This document shows, in pieces, positions 31,246 through 40,918 of a DNA stretch of 64,000 bases (position 1 is the stretch's first letter; each line of letters starts with the position of its first letter). The notes beneath the pieces are model-generated. The model saw only the letters and a program-made list of their open reading frames with translations. It was not told the DNA's origin and searched no databases. The translations under genes were made by a program, and so were the position numbers. This DNA comes from Rummeliibacillus stabekisii (lineage in GTDB: Bacteria; Bacillota; Bacilli; Bacillales_A; Planococcaceae), in assembly GCF_007988965.1 (NCBI RefSeq), contig NZ_BJVD01000006.1, positions 62,001 to 126,000 of the forward strand, read 5' to 3'.

Positions 31246-34218
31246 TTACTTAAAAATAGAAAAGAATTCTACCGGGCTTGTGCAGATAAAATCTGTGTCT
31301 GGGATCTGTTTACTGGATTCATTTAATTTGTTTAATAGATGTATCGTAGAAGCAAGAGATGTTTCATTCTCTTCCTCTAGCAGAAATGCAACACCGTATG
31401 CAAAAAGAGAGCCTTTTACTTCATTTTGCCATTTGAGCACACCGTTTAAAATGAACTTTTTATTTAAAAGGCTAAAACAAAATTGATATTTCATCTGGGA
31501 TTGTATGGCCAAATTCATCGAAGAGATAATTTTCATACCGCCAAAGCTGATATTTTCGATGAGAATCTTGTTGGAACCTACTTCGACTTTTTCGTTTTGC
31601 ATTTCTATTAAGGTCATATCTGCTTGAACGTAAGTAGGTAATTGAAAACGTATAAATGCACGCCGTTCCTGGTCAATTATAGTGAGTTTACAGGCACTAC
31701 TAGGAGAAAGAGAGCCTGTTTTTAGAATTTGATAGAAATCTTTTTTGGGTAGAGGCTTTGAAAAAAGATAACCCTGTATATAATGGCAGCCATTATGGAG
31801 TAAGAATTGTAACTGTTCATATTCTTCTACACCTTCAGCCACAACAGTCATTCCCAGCTCTTTCGCTAAATGGATAATCGAAAGTATGATGCCTTTATCC
31901 ACACTACCCTCACTGGTTATATGCCGTGTGAAAATTTGATCGATCTTGATAATATCCGGTTTGAAAGTCCGAATTGACATAAGGGAAGAATAACCTGTCC
32001 CAAAGTCATCTATTGCTATTTTAATCCCTAAATCTCTTAATTGTTGAAGTGAAGACAACACATTTTTCTCATTCTGCAATAGCGTACTTTCAGTGATTTC
32101 TAATTCAATAAATGTTGCTGAAATATCATATCGAGAAAGTAGAGTTTTTACATATTCGGCTAATCCTTTTTTCATAAAGCGTGTTGGGGAGATATTAATA
32201 GCAATTGGTTTTAAATCAATTCCCTCGTCTTTCCAGTTTTTAAGCTGGACGCATACTTTTTCAATCACCCAATCTGTAATAGCATTTATAAGGTGGTTTT
32301 CTTCCGCCAAAGGTATAAACTCACCAGGCGAAACATAACCCCATTCAGGATGATTCCAACGTAATAGTGCCTCTGCTCCGTATACAGCACCACTGATCGG
32401 TTCAACTTGAGGCTGATAAAAAATTTCAAATTCCTCATTGTTAATCGCTTTCCGCATATCTTGATCTAAATTATATTTTTTATAGGAATGGATACTGTCT
32501 GTATATGAATATACTTGATAGTTTGCTTTACCTTGCCGTTTTGCATGATATAATGCTGAGTGCGCATTTTCCAATAATGTTTGCTTATCCGTACCATCTA
32601 TACCATAAAAGCTAATGCCAATACTTGTTGATAGATGCATTTCAAATTCCTGTATGGTTAATGGTTTCTTACTTACAGTAATAAGCATTTCTGCTAATGA
32701 GTATACATCTTCCTTATCGTGGATTTTCCAAAGTAATACGATGAAATCATTGCTATTGAGCCTTCCGAAATAACTGTTTGGAGGCATTAGTTTACTAAAA
32801 CGATTTGCAAGAGTTTTCAATGCCTCATCACCGATATGATAGCCTAAAGAATCATTTATTATATTTAGCCGATCAATATCTAAATAAAGCAAAGCGAATG
32901 GGTGGTTTCTGTTACATAAGCTTTCCATCACTTCGTAGATACTATGCTGATTTGGTAAATTAGTAAGAGCGTCATAACGTGCCAGATGGTTGATTTTCTC
33001 TTCTAGTAACTTTTCATGAGTGATATCAGTTACAAATCCAAAAAGAATTGTTGCATCTCCCTTTTCATTCGTGGTGGGGATTGTTTGCTCGAACAGCCAT
33101 TTAACATCACCTGCACCATCAATTAATCGATAGGTAAACTTTGCACTTTCTCCTTTCGCGCTTTTCTCTAAGTAAGGACCGATTTCATGGTGATGACAAG
33201 GGTGAACCATATTTATCCAGATATCTTTATCTGTATATAAAGTTTCTAACGGAATTTTTAAGATATCTTCCATTCCTTTGGAGGCAAAAATCATTTTCCC
33301 AGTTTCTGCATCCCTCATCCAAATGCCAGCTGTTAGATTGTCAAAAATAAAGGCATAACGTGCAATAGTATCCTTCAGTTCCGATTCTAGCAGTTTCTCT
33401 GCTGTCTCATCTTTAATGACGCCATTTAGTTTATAAGGCTTACCATTCTTCCATAGAACGACTGCTTTCACTTTTATGTAACGGAGATTGCCCGATAAGC
33501 CATGATAAATACGAAATTCAGCTGAGTAATCTTTCCCTTTGATAGCCTTTTGCACTTGATCATAAATTAATCTATAATCATCTGGATGAACTAATTTAAA
33601 GGGTTCTTCCATTTTCATGCTGGGTGTTTGACGCAACCCAAAGAGTTTAAAAAAGTGCTTTGAGCATTTAAGACGGTCTTCAGCTATCCAATATTCAAAA
33701 CTTCCAATATCGGCTATTTGCTGAGCGTTGTTTAAATGCTTTTGACTGGAAAGTAAGATGTCTTTTAATTTCACTTGTTCAGTCATATCACTCATCACCA
33801 AATATACAGCCTCTACCTTCTCTTCGTAAATTAATGGGATAAATGTAAATAACACATGAAGTGCACCATATTTATAATTACTAACTTCGATCTCATATCT
33901 TTGGGTATTGCCTGAGACAGCGTGTAAAAATGCTGTATGGATATTTCTGTAGGATTTCTTTGCAATAGATTCAAAATCTTGTATTTCGTTTATTTCCTCA
34001 CCCAGGATAGGGAAAGTTTCTTTATTCTGTATTATCACCTTCCCACTGGACGAAAGGATTAGAAAAGTATCTGGATGATTTTCTGCTAGTGATGAAAGCA
34101 TATTTAATAGATCAAAAGTGATTGGACTTTCTTCTTCAGAAAAAGGGTTATTATTAGGTATTAAAGATGAGTTTAAATGAATTAAATTTTCAAAATTTTT
34201 ATCTGCCAATTCAATCAC
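31246..34218 (-). CDS. PAS-PAS-PAS-GGDEF(degenerate)-EAL-PilZ protein, probable c-di-GMP phosphodiesterase
   Basis: 990 residues. PAS-like domains lie at about 40-150, 165-275 and 285-405, a GGDEF domain at 410-575, an EAL domain at 585-830 and a PilZ domain at 850-960. The GGDEF motif reads RLNSNDF (486-492), so cyclase activity is lost and it may be a regulatory GTP site. EAL residues are intact: AEALLRW (Glu616), NISPTRF, DDFGTGYSS (737-745), and the QGYLFSKP end. PilZ has RRAFIRF and NISFGG. It therefore probably hydrolyses c-di-GMP and senses it through PilZ. There is no transmembrane helix. Confidence 0.9.
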   Translation of the reverse strand: MIELADKNFENLIHLNSSLIPNNNPFSEEESPITFDLLNMLSSLAENHPDTFLILSSSGKVIIQNKETFPILGEEINEIQDFESIAKKSYRNIHTAFLHAVSGNTQRYEIEVSNYKYGALHVLFTFIPLIYEEKVEAVYLVMSDMTEQVKLKDILLSSQKHLNNAQQIADIGSFEYWIAEDRLKCSKHFFKLFGLRQTPSMKMEEPFKLVHPDDYRLIYDQVQKAIKGKDYSAEFRIYHGLSGNLRYIKVKAVVLWKNGKPYKLNGVIKDETAEKLLESELKDTIARYAFIFDNLTAGIWMRDAETGKMIFASKGMEDILKIPLETLYTDKDIWINMVHPCHHHEIGPYLEKSAKGESAKFTYRLIDGAGDVKWLFEQTIPTTNEKGDATILFGFVTDITHEKLLEEKINHLARYDALTNLPNQHSIYEVMESLCNRNHPFALLYLDIDRLNIINDSLGYHIGDEALKTLANRFSKLMPPNSYFGRLNSNDFIVLLWKIHDKEDVYSLAEMLITVSKKPLTIQEFEMHLSTSIGISFYGIDGTDKQTLLENAHSALYHAKRQGKANYQVYSYTDSIHSYKKYNLDQDMRKAINNEEFEIFYQPQVEPISGAVYGAEALLRWNHPEWGYVSPGEFIPLAEENHLINAITDWVIEKVCVQLKNWKDEGIDLKPIAINISPTRFMKKGLAEYVKTLLSRYDISATFIELEITESTLLQNEKNVLSSLQQLRDLGIKIAIDDFGTGYSSLMSIRTFKPDIIKIDQIFTRHITSEGSVDKGIILSIIHLAKELGMTVVAEGVEEYEQLQFLLHNGCHYIQGYLFSKPLPKKDFYQILKTGSLSPSSACKLTIIDQERRAFIRFQLPTYVQADMTLIEMQNEKVEVGSNKILIENISFGGMKIISSMNLAIQSQMKYQFCFSLLNKKFILNGVLKWQNEVKGSLFAYGVAFLLEEENETSLASTIHLLNKLNESSKQIPDTDFICTSPVEFFSIFK

Positions 34219-34511
34219 TTCCTTCTATTTTTTATTAAATATATAAAATAGTTGATAATTATGAATTATAAGTGCAAAGAACTAGAAAGTGAATAGTTTT
34301 AAAGGCTAAAAAAAGATATTTTTCATGCTATATTAGTAAAAATGGCATTGCTAGCATGATATGATAGACTAGTGAAAGTAGATTCCCTTATTTCCTTAAT
34401 TAGAAACGCAGAGTGTATTACTTCTCACTTGAAAATTCAACTTTCTGTGTAAATTAGAGACGAACGGGTACAATTATGATAAATATTCTTACTGAAACGG
34501 AGGGGAATCAT

Positions 34512-34733
34512 GTGAAACCTTCATTTTACCAATATGTATTAACATTTAGAGGCGGAAAAAATGACCCAAAGGCAGACTTTGCGGAAGCAGCATTTGATGA
34601 TCATAGTTTTCCTAAAGCAGAGGAGGACTTCTACGCTCTGTCGAAATATATAGAGGAGAACGATAGTGACCAATTAAAAGCCACAGTATTTGATGAATTA
34701 TGGCAATTATATGAAGAAAAATTTTCAGAATAA
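34512..34733 (+). CDS. yozE: YozE family (UPF0346) protein
   Basis: 73 residues from GTG 34512, chosen because GGAGGGG lies 6 bases upstream and the protein then starts KPSFYQYVLTFRG, as in YozE. F......DHSFPK..EDFY.LS.Y is the conserved SAM-like helical pattern. The family is small, soluble and of unknown function. An in-frame ATG at 34476 would add 12 non-family residues. Confidence 0.85.
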   Translation: MKPSFYQYVLTFRGGKNDPKADFAEAAFDDHSFPKAEEDFYALSKYIEENDSDQLKATVFDELWQLYEEKFSE

Positions 34734-34736
34734 TAT

Positions 34737-34766
34737 TTGTCAGATGTCAGACGTTCTTGCTACAAT
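34737..34766 (+). promoter_or_regulatory. Sigma-A promoter of deoD
   Basis: TTGTCA (34737-34742), an 18-base spacer and TACAAT (34761-34766) lie about 70 bases before the deoD start. Confidence 0.55.
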
Positions 34767-34834
34767 GAGGGAGTATGAATTATAAATATTGATTATAATA
34801 AATGTGTTATAGTCAAAAGAAAAGGGGATACAAA

Positions 34835-35539
34835 ATGAGTATTCATATTAATGCCAAACAAGGCGATATCGCAGAGATCGTATTACTTCCAGGAGATCCA
34901 CTTCGTGCAAAGTATATTGCAGAAACTTTCTTAGAAGATGTTACTCAATACAACGAAGTTCGTAATATGTTCGGCTATACAGGTACATATAAAGGCAAAC
35001 GTGTTTCTGTACAAGGTACAGGCATGGGCGTACCTTCCATTTCAATTTACACAACAGAACTAATGCAAGAGTACGGATGCCAAAAACTTATCCGTGTTGG
35101 TACTTGCGGTGCTCTAAAACGTGATGTGAAGGTTCGTGATGTAATTCTTGCTCAATCTGCTACTACAGACTCTAAAATGAATGAAATTATCTTTAAAGGC
35201 ATTGATTATGCGCCAACAGCTGATTTCGATTTATTGAAAAAAGCTTACAAAGCAGGCGAAGAAGCAGGTTTACACTTGCGTGTCGGTAACGTTTATACTG
35301 CTGATCTTTTCTACGGAGAAGACAATCAAAACGAAAAATTAGCGGATTATGGCGTATTGGCAGTCGAAATGGAAACAGCTGCACTTTACACACTAGCAGC
35401 TAAATTCAACCGTCAAGCATTATCTGTTCTAACAGTATCTGACCACCTTCTAACAGGTGAAGCTACTTCATCGGAAGAACGTCAAACTACTTTCAACGAT
35501 ATGATGGTAGTTGCTCTTGAAGCAGCTATTCAAGACTAA
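34835..35539 (+). CDS. deoD: Purine nucleoside phosphorylase (DeoD type)
   Basis: 234 residues from ATG 34835, with AAGGGGA upstream. It starts [20 protein letters not shown], the hexameric PNP pattern with phosphate-binding [30 protein letters not shown] and VEMETAAL follow, and SDHLLTGE carries the catalytic Asp. It splits purine nucleosides with phosphate for salvage. It has its own promoter and a long terminator hairpin. Confidence 0.95.
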   Translation: MSIHINAKQGDIAEIVLLPGDPLRAKYIAETFLEDVTQYNEVRNMFGYTGTYKGKRVSVQGTGMGVPSISIYTTELMQEYGCQKLIRVGTCGALKRDVKVRDVILAQSATTDSKMNEIIFKGIDYAPTADFDLLKKAYKAGEEAGLHLRVGNVYTADLFYGEDNQNEKLADYGVLAVEMETAALYTLAAKFNRQALSVLTVSDHLLTGEATSSEERQTTFNDMMVVALEAAIQD

Positions 35540-35574
35540 TTGTAGCAATCGTTTATAGCCATACATTTTTAATA

Positions 35575-35627
35575 AGTGACCAAAAGTAACCATTTAAAAA
35601 AAGTGGTTAACATTGGTCGCTTTTTTA
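35575..35627 (+). terminator. Rho-independent terminator of deoD
   Basis: AGTGACCAA (35575-35583) pairs with TTGGTCGCT (35613-35621), with an inner AACCA/TGGTT helix, then six Ts. Confidence 0.85.
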
Positions 35628-35722
35628 CTGCTAATAAAGTATCAAGGTTTACTTCAACAAAAAAAGCATATTATATTTGTTGAATAGATTCTCTTTAAAG
35701 ACAAAGAAAGTAGGTGATCAAA

Positions 35723-35872
35723 GTGGGGAAATATCAATTGGATACCAAAGGTCAGGTAGCTGTTACTAAGTATCACGAAAAAAATAAACCTGCCAAATTT
35801 GATAAAAAGCAGCAACTTGAAAAAATACGTGCGGAGTATTTGAAAAAGAAGCAACAACAAACTGAAAAATAA
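35723..35872 (+). CDS. 49-residue basic protein conserved-looking in Planococcaceae
   Basis: GTG 35723 follows TAGGTGATC at good spacing. The product MGKYQLDTKGQVAVTKYHEK, then PAKFDKKQQLEKIR and a lysine/glutamine-rich end, is highly charged and basic. It could be a small nucleic-acid or ribosome-associated protein. It is missed by length filters. A terminator follows 12 bases after the stop. No family name is known to me. Confidence 0.55.
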   Translation: MGKYQLDTKGQVAVTKYHEKNKPAKFDKKQQLEKIRAEYLKKKQQQTEK

Positions 35873-35884
35873 TGCGAATGAAAA

Positions 35885-35920
35885 CATAGGAGTCTACAAT
35901 CTTCCTATGTTTTTGTTTTT
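35885..35920 (+). terminator. Rho-independent terminator
   Basis: CATAGGA (35885-35891) pairs with TCCTATG (35903-35909), then TTTTTGTTTTT. Confidence 0.8.
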
Positions 35921-36007
35921 GATAACGAAAAAAATCGCCATAAATTTCAGCATTAGAATAAAGATAATATTTTTGGTAATGATTTTTTACATACTGCTGA
36001 AACTATT

Positions 36008-36505
36008 GTGATTAAATTACGTAGAGATAGTAATTATTTGTTGATAGGAGCGCTTATTATTTTATCTTATTATTTTTTATGTGGTTTAGGGGCATTTTTA
36101 GTAATAGTTTCATTGTCTTATTTTGTCCTTATGTATAGCTTTAGAGAATTTGAATGGACAATTTTAAAATTTTTTGGACTCCTTCTAATTGGCATTTTTC
36201 TTTTATGGATTACTATTCCAAGTTTAAAATCTGTATTAACGAGAGATTTTGAAGTTGTTAAAGGAAAATGTAGTATAGAAATAACATCATCAACATTTGG
36301 AAGACACAATAATGATACAACCATCAATGTGCTTGATACAGATGAACAATTTGAGTTTCAAGGGATTTCTGATCTTGATGCTTATGGCACATCCATACCT
36401 TATTATTGTAAGGTTACAGTGACCAAAGACCATATGTGGGGAATGAAATATAAAATTTATGATTTAAAAACGAGAAAGCTATTGGAATCTCGCTTAGGTG
36501 AGTAG
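36008..36505 (+). CDS. Membrane protein with C-terminal soluble domain, unknown function
   Basis: 165 residues from GTG 36008. Three hydrophobic segments cover about 10-30, 32-45 and 52-72 (YLLIGALIILSYYFLCGLGA and ILKFFGLLLIGIFLLWI). A beta-rich domain of about 90 residues follows, with CSIEITSSTFGRHNND. Function is not recognised. It stands alone between terminators. No strong ribosome binding site is seen for the GTG, so the start is uncertain. Confidence 0.5.
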   Translation: MIKLRRDSNYLLIGALIILSYYFLCGLGAFLVIVSLSYFVLMYSFREFEWTILKFFGLLLIGIFLLWITIPSLKSVLTRDFEVVKGKCSIEITSSTFGRHNNDTTINVLDTDEQFEFQGISDLDAYGTSIPYYCKVTVTKDHMWGMKYKIYDLKTRKLLESRLGE

Positions 36506-36700
36506 ATTATAAAAGGTTTTGCACAAAAATAGTTAATATACCAAACTTTAGCAGGTTAATGCTTAAACATATCAAGCAGGCGGCCAAAAAGCGACCAATT
36601 CGTGATATGAATAGTAATTTAATGATTTTACATGAAATTTAATGCTAATATGTTTAGGAATAATAAATAATTGATCGTTGTTTAAAATAGGAGGAACAAA

Positions 36701-37138
36701 ATGGCTAAAATTTATCTTGCAAGTCCATTCTTTGATGTAGATGGTAGAGAGGAAATTGTACATGTAGAAAAAGCAGAACAGGTATTGAGAGCATTAGGGC
36801 ACACGGTCTTCTCACCAAGAGAAAGTCAATTACCTGAATTCGAATTTGGTTCTTTTGAATGGAGAACATTCGTATTTAAAAACGATATGGAACACATTAA
36901 ATGGGCGGATATGATATTTGGGATTATCGGAGAAAACTATGATGATACCGGTACAGCTTGGGAATTAGGCTATGCTTATGCTATGGGTAAACCTGTTTTA
37001 CTGTTTAATCCAAAAGGGGAAATCATTAATTTGATGATTACCGATAGTTTACATGCTTATTTTGAAGATTGGAATGAAGTTGAAAGTTATGACTTTGACA
37101 CTCTTCCAAGTAAACCTTATTTAAAAGAAGTGAAATAA
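36701..37138 (+). CDS. Nucleoside 2-deoxyribosyltransferase family protein
   Basis: 145 residues with GGAGG before ATG 36701. IYLASPFF opens the fold, FVFKNDMEHIKWADMIFGII is the substrate strand, and the catalytic Glu88 lies in DDTGTAWELGYAYAMGKPV. These enzymes move deoxyribose between bases, or hydrolyse deoxynucleosides. It is a single gene closed by a strong terminator. Confidence 0.85.
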   Translation: MAKIYLASPFFDVDGREEIVHVEKAEQVLRALGHTVFSPRESQLPEFEFGSFEWRTFVFKNDMEHIKWADMIFGIIGENYDDTGTAWELGYAYAMGKPVLLFNPKGEIINLMITDSLHAYFEDWNEVESYDFDTLPSKPYLKEVK

Positions 37139-37140
37139 AA

Positions 37141-37171
37141 AAGGTGAGGGCTAATGCCCTTACCTTTTTTA
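37141..37171 (+). terminator. Rho-independent terminator
   Basis: AAGGTGAGGGC (37141-37151) pairs with GCCCTTACCTT (37156-37166), then TTTTATT. Confidence 0.9.
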
Positions 37172-37388
37172 TTGTGGCAAAACTTGCTGTTTTATATTTT
37201 AATGCAATCTATATGAATCATTTTTCTATGATTTATGTGATCTTGACTTGCATAACAAAGTATTACAGGTGCTATACTCTAAGAAGGAAAAGGATCTTAA
37301 AATGTAGAAATTAAAGAATATAGGATGTTACGGTAGGTATTATAATATTCTATCCTACACTTACAGTCTATAAGGGGGGATTAGTACA

Positions 37389-38081
37389 TTGAAAACAATA
37401 GGTTTAATTGGCGGTATGAGTTGGGAATCATCAAATGAATATTACCGTTTAATAAATGAAGAAATAAAGAATAAATTAGGTGGATTACATTCAGCCAAAT
37501 GTATTTTATATAGCGTAGATTTTGAAGAGATTGAACGTTATCAAGCTAATGGAGATTGGGAAAGTGCCGGACACACTTTGGGGGATGTGGCATTCTCTTT
37601 AGAAAAGGCTGGAGCAGATTTTATTGTTATTTGTACAAACACAATGCATAAGGTAATAAATTATATTGAAGAAAAAATAAATATTCCGATTCTACATATT
37701 GCTGATGCAACAGCAAATGAAATAAAGAAAACTAAATTGAATTCAGTAGGATTACTTGGAACTAAATATACAATGATCCAAGATTTTTACAAATCAAGAA
37801 TTGAAGCCAATGATATAAAGGTATTAATTCCAGTTCATGAGGATATAGAACTTATAAATAAAGTGATTTATGAAGAATTATGTTTAGGGAAAATCAATCA
37901 TGCGTCAAAAGAATATTTTAAAAAAGTTATCAAGAATTTAATTGACAGAGGAGCCGAAGGGATTATATTAGGATGTACAGAGATTGGATTATTAATAAAA
38001 GAAGAGGATTCCGAAGTTCCAATATTTGATACAACAGTAATTCATGCTTTTGAATCAGTTAATAAGGCAATTGGAAAATAA
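37389..38081 (+). CDS. Aspartate/glutamate racemase family (RacX/YgeA-like)
   Basis: 230 residues from TTG 37389 with AAGGGGGGA upstream. IGLIGGMSWESSNEYYRLIN is the family start. The two catalytic cysteines are Cys82 in ICTNTMHK and Cys196 in LGCTEIGLL. These are PLP-independent racemases acting by two-base chemistry; YgeA/RacX members racemise broad amino acids, and D-amino acids modify wall or biofilm. The substrate is not fixed by sequence. It is a single-gene unit. Confidence 0.88.
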   Translation: MKTIGLIGGMSWESSNEYYRLINEEIKNKLGGLHSAKCILYSVDFEEIERYQANGDWESAGHTLGDVAFSLEKAGADFIVICTNTMHKVINYIEEKINIPILHIADATANEIKKTKLNSVGLLGTKYTMIQDFYKSRIEANDIKVLIPVHEDIELINKVIYEELCLGKINHASKEYFKKVIKNLIDRGAEGIILGCTEIGLLIKEEDSEVPIFDTTVIHAFESVNKAIGK

Positions 38082-38128
38082 GAGTTTCTTCTTTACCTAT
38101 CGAATATCTTGAAAGTAGGATCGGAAAG

Positions 38129-38376
38129 GTACAAAAAGAATAAAACCTTTAGAAAAATCAGGTACCAATAGAAGGAAAATAGAACTTGGTGATTTTCAGT
38201 TGCTTATTAATAGTGCAAGGGTCTCTCCAGGCAAATATGCACTAATTGCTTGTATACTTAATCTTCATAACAAAGAATTTCTCGATGTACATTATGGTAA
38301 TTCGCTAATGTATTTCACAATTTTCATTCTATTTTTGGTTACTTATATTACATCTGCTTGGTGCTTCTTTCGGTGA
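38129..38376 (+). pseudogene. Start-less coding remnant of unknown family
   Basis: A frame open after TAG 38116-38118 gives about 80 residues with no start codon, including IELGDFQLLINSARVSPGKY, ILNLHNKEFLDVHYGN and a hydrophobic end (MYFTIFILFLVTYITSAW). It reads like the tail of a membrane protein. The family is not recognised. It ends at TGA 38374-38376. Confidence 0.35.
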
Positions 38377-38423
38377 GTCATAACTCTAATATTTTTATTT
38401 TTCAATACAAAATCAAGAAACTT

Positions 38424-38462
38424 ATACCCCATAGGATTGCTCCTATGGGGTATATTTTTTAA
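38424..38462. terminator. Strong bidirectional terminator
   Basis: ATACCCCATAGGA (38424-38436) pairs perfectly with TCCTATGGGGTAT (38441-38453), then ATTTTTT. It also sits at the end of the leftward SDR gene. Confidence 0.9.
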
Positions 38463-38491
38463 AACTATAATCGGTTTAATGATACATATTT

Positions 38492-39286
38492 TTAAAATAC
38501 ACTACGAACTAACCCACCATCTATTCGCAAGGCAGAGCCATTAATGGCTGAGGCTAGGGGACTGCTTAAGAAAGTAACAAGATGGGCAATTTCGTCTGGT
38601 CGGATTAATCTTTGAATGATAGAGGTGGGACGATTTTCTTTCATAAATCGAGTTTCCGCTTCTTCCATTGTCAAATTTTCGTTAGGATAAAGCGTGTTTA
38701 ACATTGTTTCTACTCCTTCAGTTAGAGTGGAGCCCGGCATAACCGTATTAACTGTCACGCTCGTTCCTTTCGTTAGCTCAGCTAAACTACGAGAGAGTGA
38801 GAGCTGCATTGTTTTCGTTGCACTATAATGAGCCATTTCAAGTGATGGCATGATCGCTGCTTCACTGGCAATAAAGATGACTCTTCCTTCTTTCTTCTGA
38901 ATCATTTGATTTAAGTACCAGCGCGTAAGTCGAACGCCACTCATAATATTCGTTTCGAAAAATTTAAACCATTCTTCATCAGATATATCAAAATATTCTG
39001 CAGGCTCAAAAATCCCCAAGTTATTAATCAAAATGTCTATCTCAGCATAGCTCTCGATAATTTTTTGGCAGCCTTGTTCTGTTCCTAAATCAGCTACTGC
39101 TGAATAAAGAATTGCATCTGGATATTTTGATTTAATTTCTTCAATAGTTTCATTCACTTTTTCTTCACGACGTCCATTAATCAGTACAGTAGCACCTTCT
39201 TCTACTAGCGACATAGCGATCGCTTTCCCAATACCTGAAGTAGATCCAGTAACTAGCGCCGTTTTTCCTTTTAAATTTAGTTGCAT
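38492..39286 (-). CDS. Short-chain dehydrogenase/reductase
   Basis: 264 residues. The NAD(P)-binding loop TGSTSGIGKA is at 14-23. Catalytic Ser141, Tyr154 and Lys158 are in IASEAAIMPS and HYSATK. INNLGIF is the NNAG-like motif. The N(G)RR after beta-2 (INGRREEK) suggests NADP preference. The substrate is unknown. It reads leftward, upstream of a divergently placed terminator and beside the aldo/keto reductase gene, so both may serve carbonyl reduction. Confidence 0.92.
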   Translation of the reverse strand: MQLNLKGKTALVTGSTSGIGKAIAMSLVEEGATVLINGRREEKVNETIEEIKSKYPDAILYSAVADLGTEQGCQKIIESYAEIDILINNLGIFEPAEYFDISDEEWFKFFETNIMSGVRLTRWYLNQMIQKKEGRVIFIASEAAIMPSLEMAHYSATKTMQLSLSRSLAELTKGTSVTVNTVMPGSTLTEGVETMLNTLYPNENLTMEEAETRFMKENRPTSIIQRLIRPDEIAHLVTFLSSPLASAINGSALRIDGGLVRSVF

Positions 39287-39393
39287 GCAGTTCCCTCCCA
39301 GATTGTTTTCTTAGACATTAACTTATCTATTATAGAATAAATTTTGTTTAAATTTTTCTTCTTATGGAACACTCCACATACTTTAAATACCTT

Positions 39394-39430
39394 AGAAAAA
39401 AGATATAGACGAATAGTAACGTCTATATCT
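39394..39430 (-). terminator. Terminator of the aldo/keto reductase gene
   Basis: GATATAGACG/CGTCTATATC arms at 39402-39429. On the reverse strand the hairpin is followed by six Ts. Confidence 0.85.
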
Positions 39431-39442
39431 CCTTATTTCTTA

Positions 39443-40288
39443 TTAAAAGTCAAAATTGTCCGGATCTGGACCAACGCGATGATCTTGATTCAAGCTATCA
39501 ATTTGTTCCATATCTTCAGCTGTTAGCTCAAAATCAAATATTGATGCATTTTCAACAATACGATGTTCTTTAGTCGATTTTGGAATTGTCACGATGCCAT
39601 TTTGCAAGTCCCAACGTAGAATAATTTGTGCAATAGATTTATCATGTTTATTGGCAATTTCTTTAAGCTCTGGGTTATCCAATAATTGACCTTGCATCAA
39701 TGGAGACCAGGCTTCCAGCTGAATACCATGTTCTTGACAGAATGACTTAAGATCTTTTTGAGTCAATCGTGGGTGGCATTCCACTTGATTGATCATCGGT
39801 TTAACCTCTGCATCCTTCATTAAATCTTCAAGGTGATGAATTTGGAAATTACTCATTCCAATTGCTTTAACTCGTCCATCTTTGTAAAGAGATTCTAAAG
39901 CTCTCCATGCATCTTTATATTTACCTTCTACAGGCCAATGAATCAAATATAGGTCTAGATAATCCAATCCGAGTTTCTTAAGGCTCGTTTCGTATGCTGC
40001 TAAAGTAGATTCATACCCTAAGTCGTCGTTCCAAACTTTCGATGTTACAAATAATTCTTCTCTAGATATGCCGGCTTCTTTAAGTCCTTCACGGATTCCT
40101 TGGCCAACTCCTTCTTCATTACCATAAATAGCTGCAGTATCAATGCTGCGGTAACCATGTTTAATGGCTGTTTTAACAGCATTAACTAAATCTGGTCCTT
40201 CCTCTACTTTAAAAACGCCTAGACCAAACCATGGCATTTTTACGCCGTTATGCAAAGTTGTTGTATCTTGTAAGTTTTTCGCTACCAT
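39443..40288 (-). CDS. Aldo/keto reductase (YvgN/YtbE-like)
   Basis: 281 residues, a TIM barrel. The catalytic tetrad is Asp50, Tyr55 (DTAAIYGNEEGVG), Lys84 (VTSKVW) and His117 (YLIHWPV). The cofactor motif IPKSTKEHRIVENASIF and the end SLNQDHRVGPDP are those of AKR5-type Bacillus enzymes. It reduces aldehydes such as methylglyoxal with NADPH. AGGAGG precedes ATG. It is separated from the SDR gene by its own terminator. Confidence 0.93.
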   Translation of the reverse strand: MVAKNLQDTTTLHNGVKMPWFGLGVFKVEEGPDLVNAVKTAIKHGYRSIDTAAIYGNEEGVGQGIREGLKEAGISREELFVTSKVWNDDLGYESTLAAYETSLKKLGLDYLDLYLIHWPVEGKYKDAWRALESLYKDGRVKAIGMSNFQIHHLEDLMKDAEVKPMINQVECHPRLTQKDLKSFCQEHGIQLEAWSPLMQGQLLDNPELKEIANKHDKSIAQIILRWDLQNGIVTIPKSTKEHRIVENASIFDFELTAEDMEQIDSLNQDHRVGPDPDNFDF

Positions 40289-40918
40289 AAATAAACCTCC
40301 TGATTGTTTTAAACTGAAATGGACTTAATTATATTTTCGTCATACAGGAACCAACTCAATCTTGTCAAATAACGTTTATTTATCCTGTTTAAAAGTGAAG
40401 AAATCTGATATTAACGCTTATATCTCTTCCCTTTAAATCAGAAAAAACACCTTATTATGCAACATATTGCATGTTTCAAATATGTTCTTAAAAGAGCAGT
40501 TATAGAACCTGTACGAACTAATAGTATTACCAACAATAAAGTTAACCATTACTCAAAATGTTCGATTGTCATACATGACTTGGACGTCAAGATGATCCAT
40601 AACGAATTGATAATGGTTAAAGCTTACTGTACAAAAGTTATTATGAAATATATTCACCATAAAGAAAAGTACGTACTTATAAGTGCTATAGATACTTTCA
40701 GGTTCCAAAGGTACATTTTAGTGCCTATAAATTGGAGCAAGATATAAGAAGTGGCGTTTCAGTTTGAGGACAATAATTTTTGACTATGCGAGTAAACAAA
40801 ATGGATAAATGGATTAATACGTATATCATCACCCAAAAAATTCATACTAACCTTTGATTGATCTAATCAATCAACTCATTTAATCATTTATATGTTGTGT
40901 CAGCGAAAGGGGGATAGA
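40289..40918. other. Intergenic region without a supported gene
   Basis: About 630 bases. A 96-codon frame (40457-40747) has no ribosome binding site and no family resemblance, so I do not call it. Otherwise I see AT-rich sequence and no hairpin with a T run. Confidence 0.45.

Noticed and set aside
40457-40747. A 96-codon forward frame between the aldo/keto reductase and YndM-like genes.
   Set aside because: There is no ribosome binding site, no recognisable family and unusual composition. It is probably chance in a long gap.
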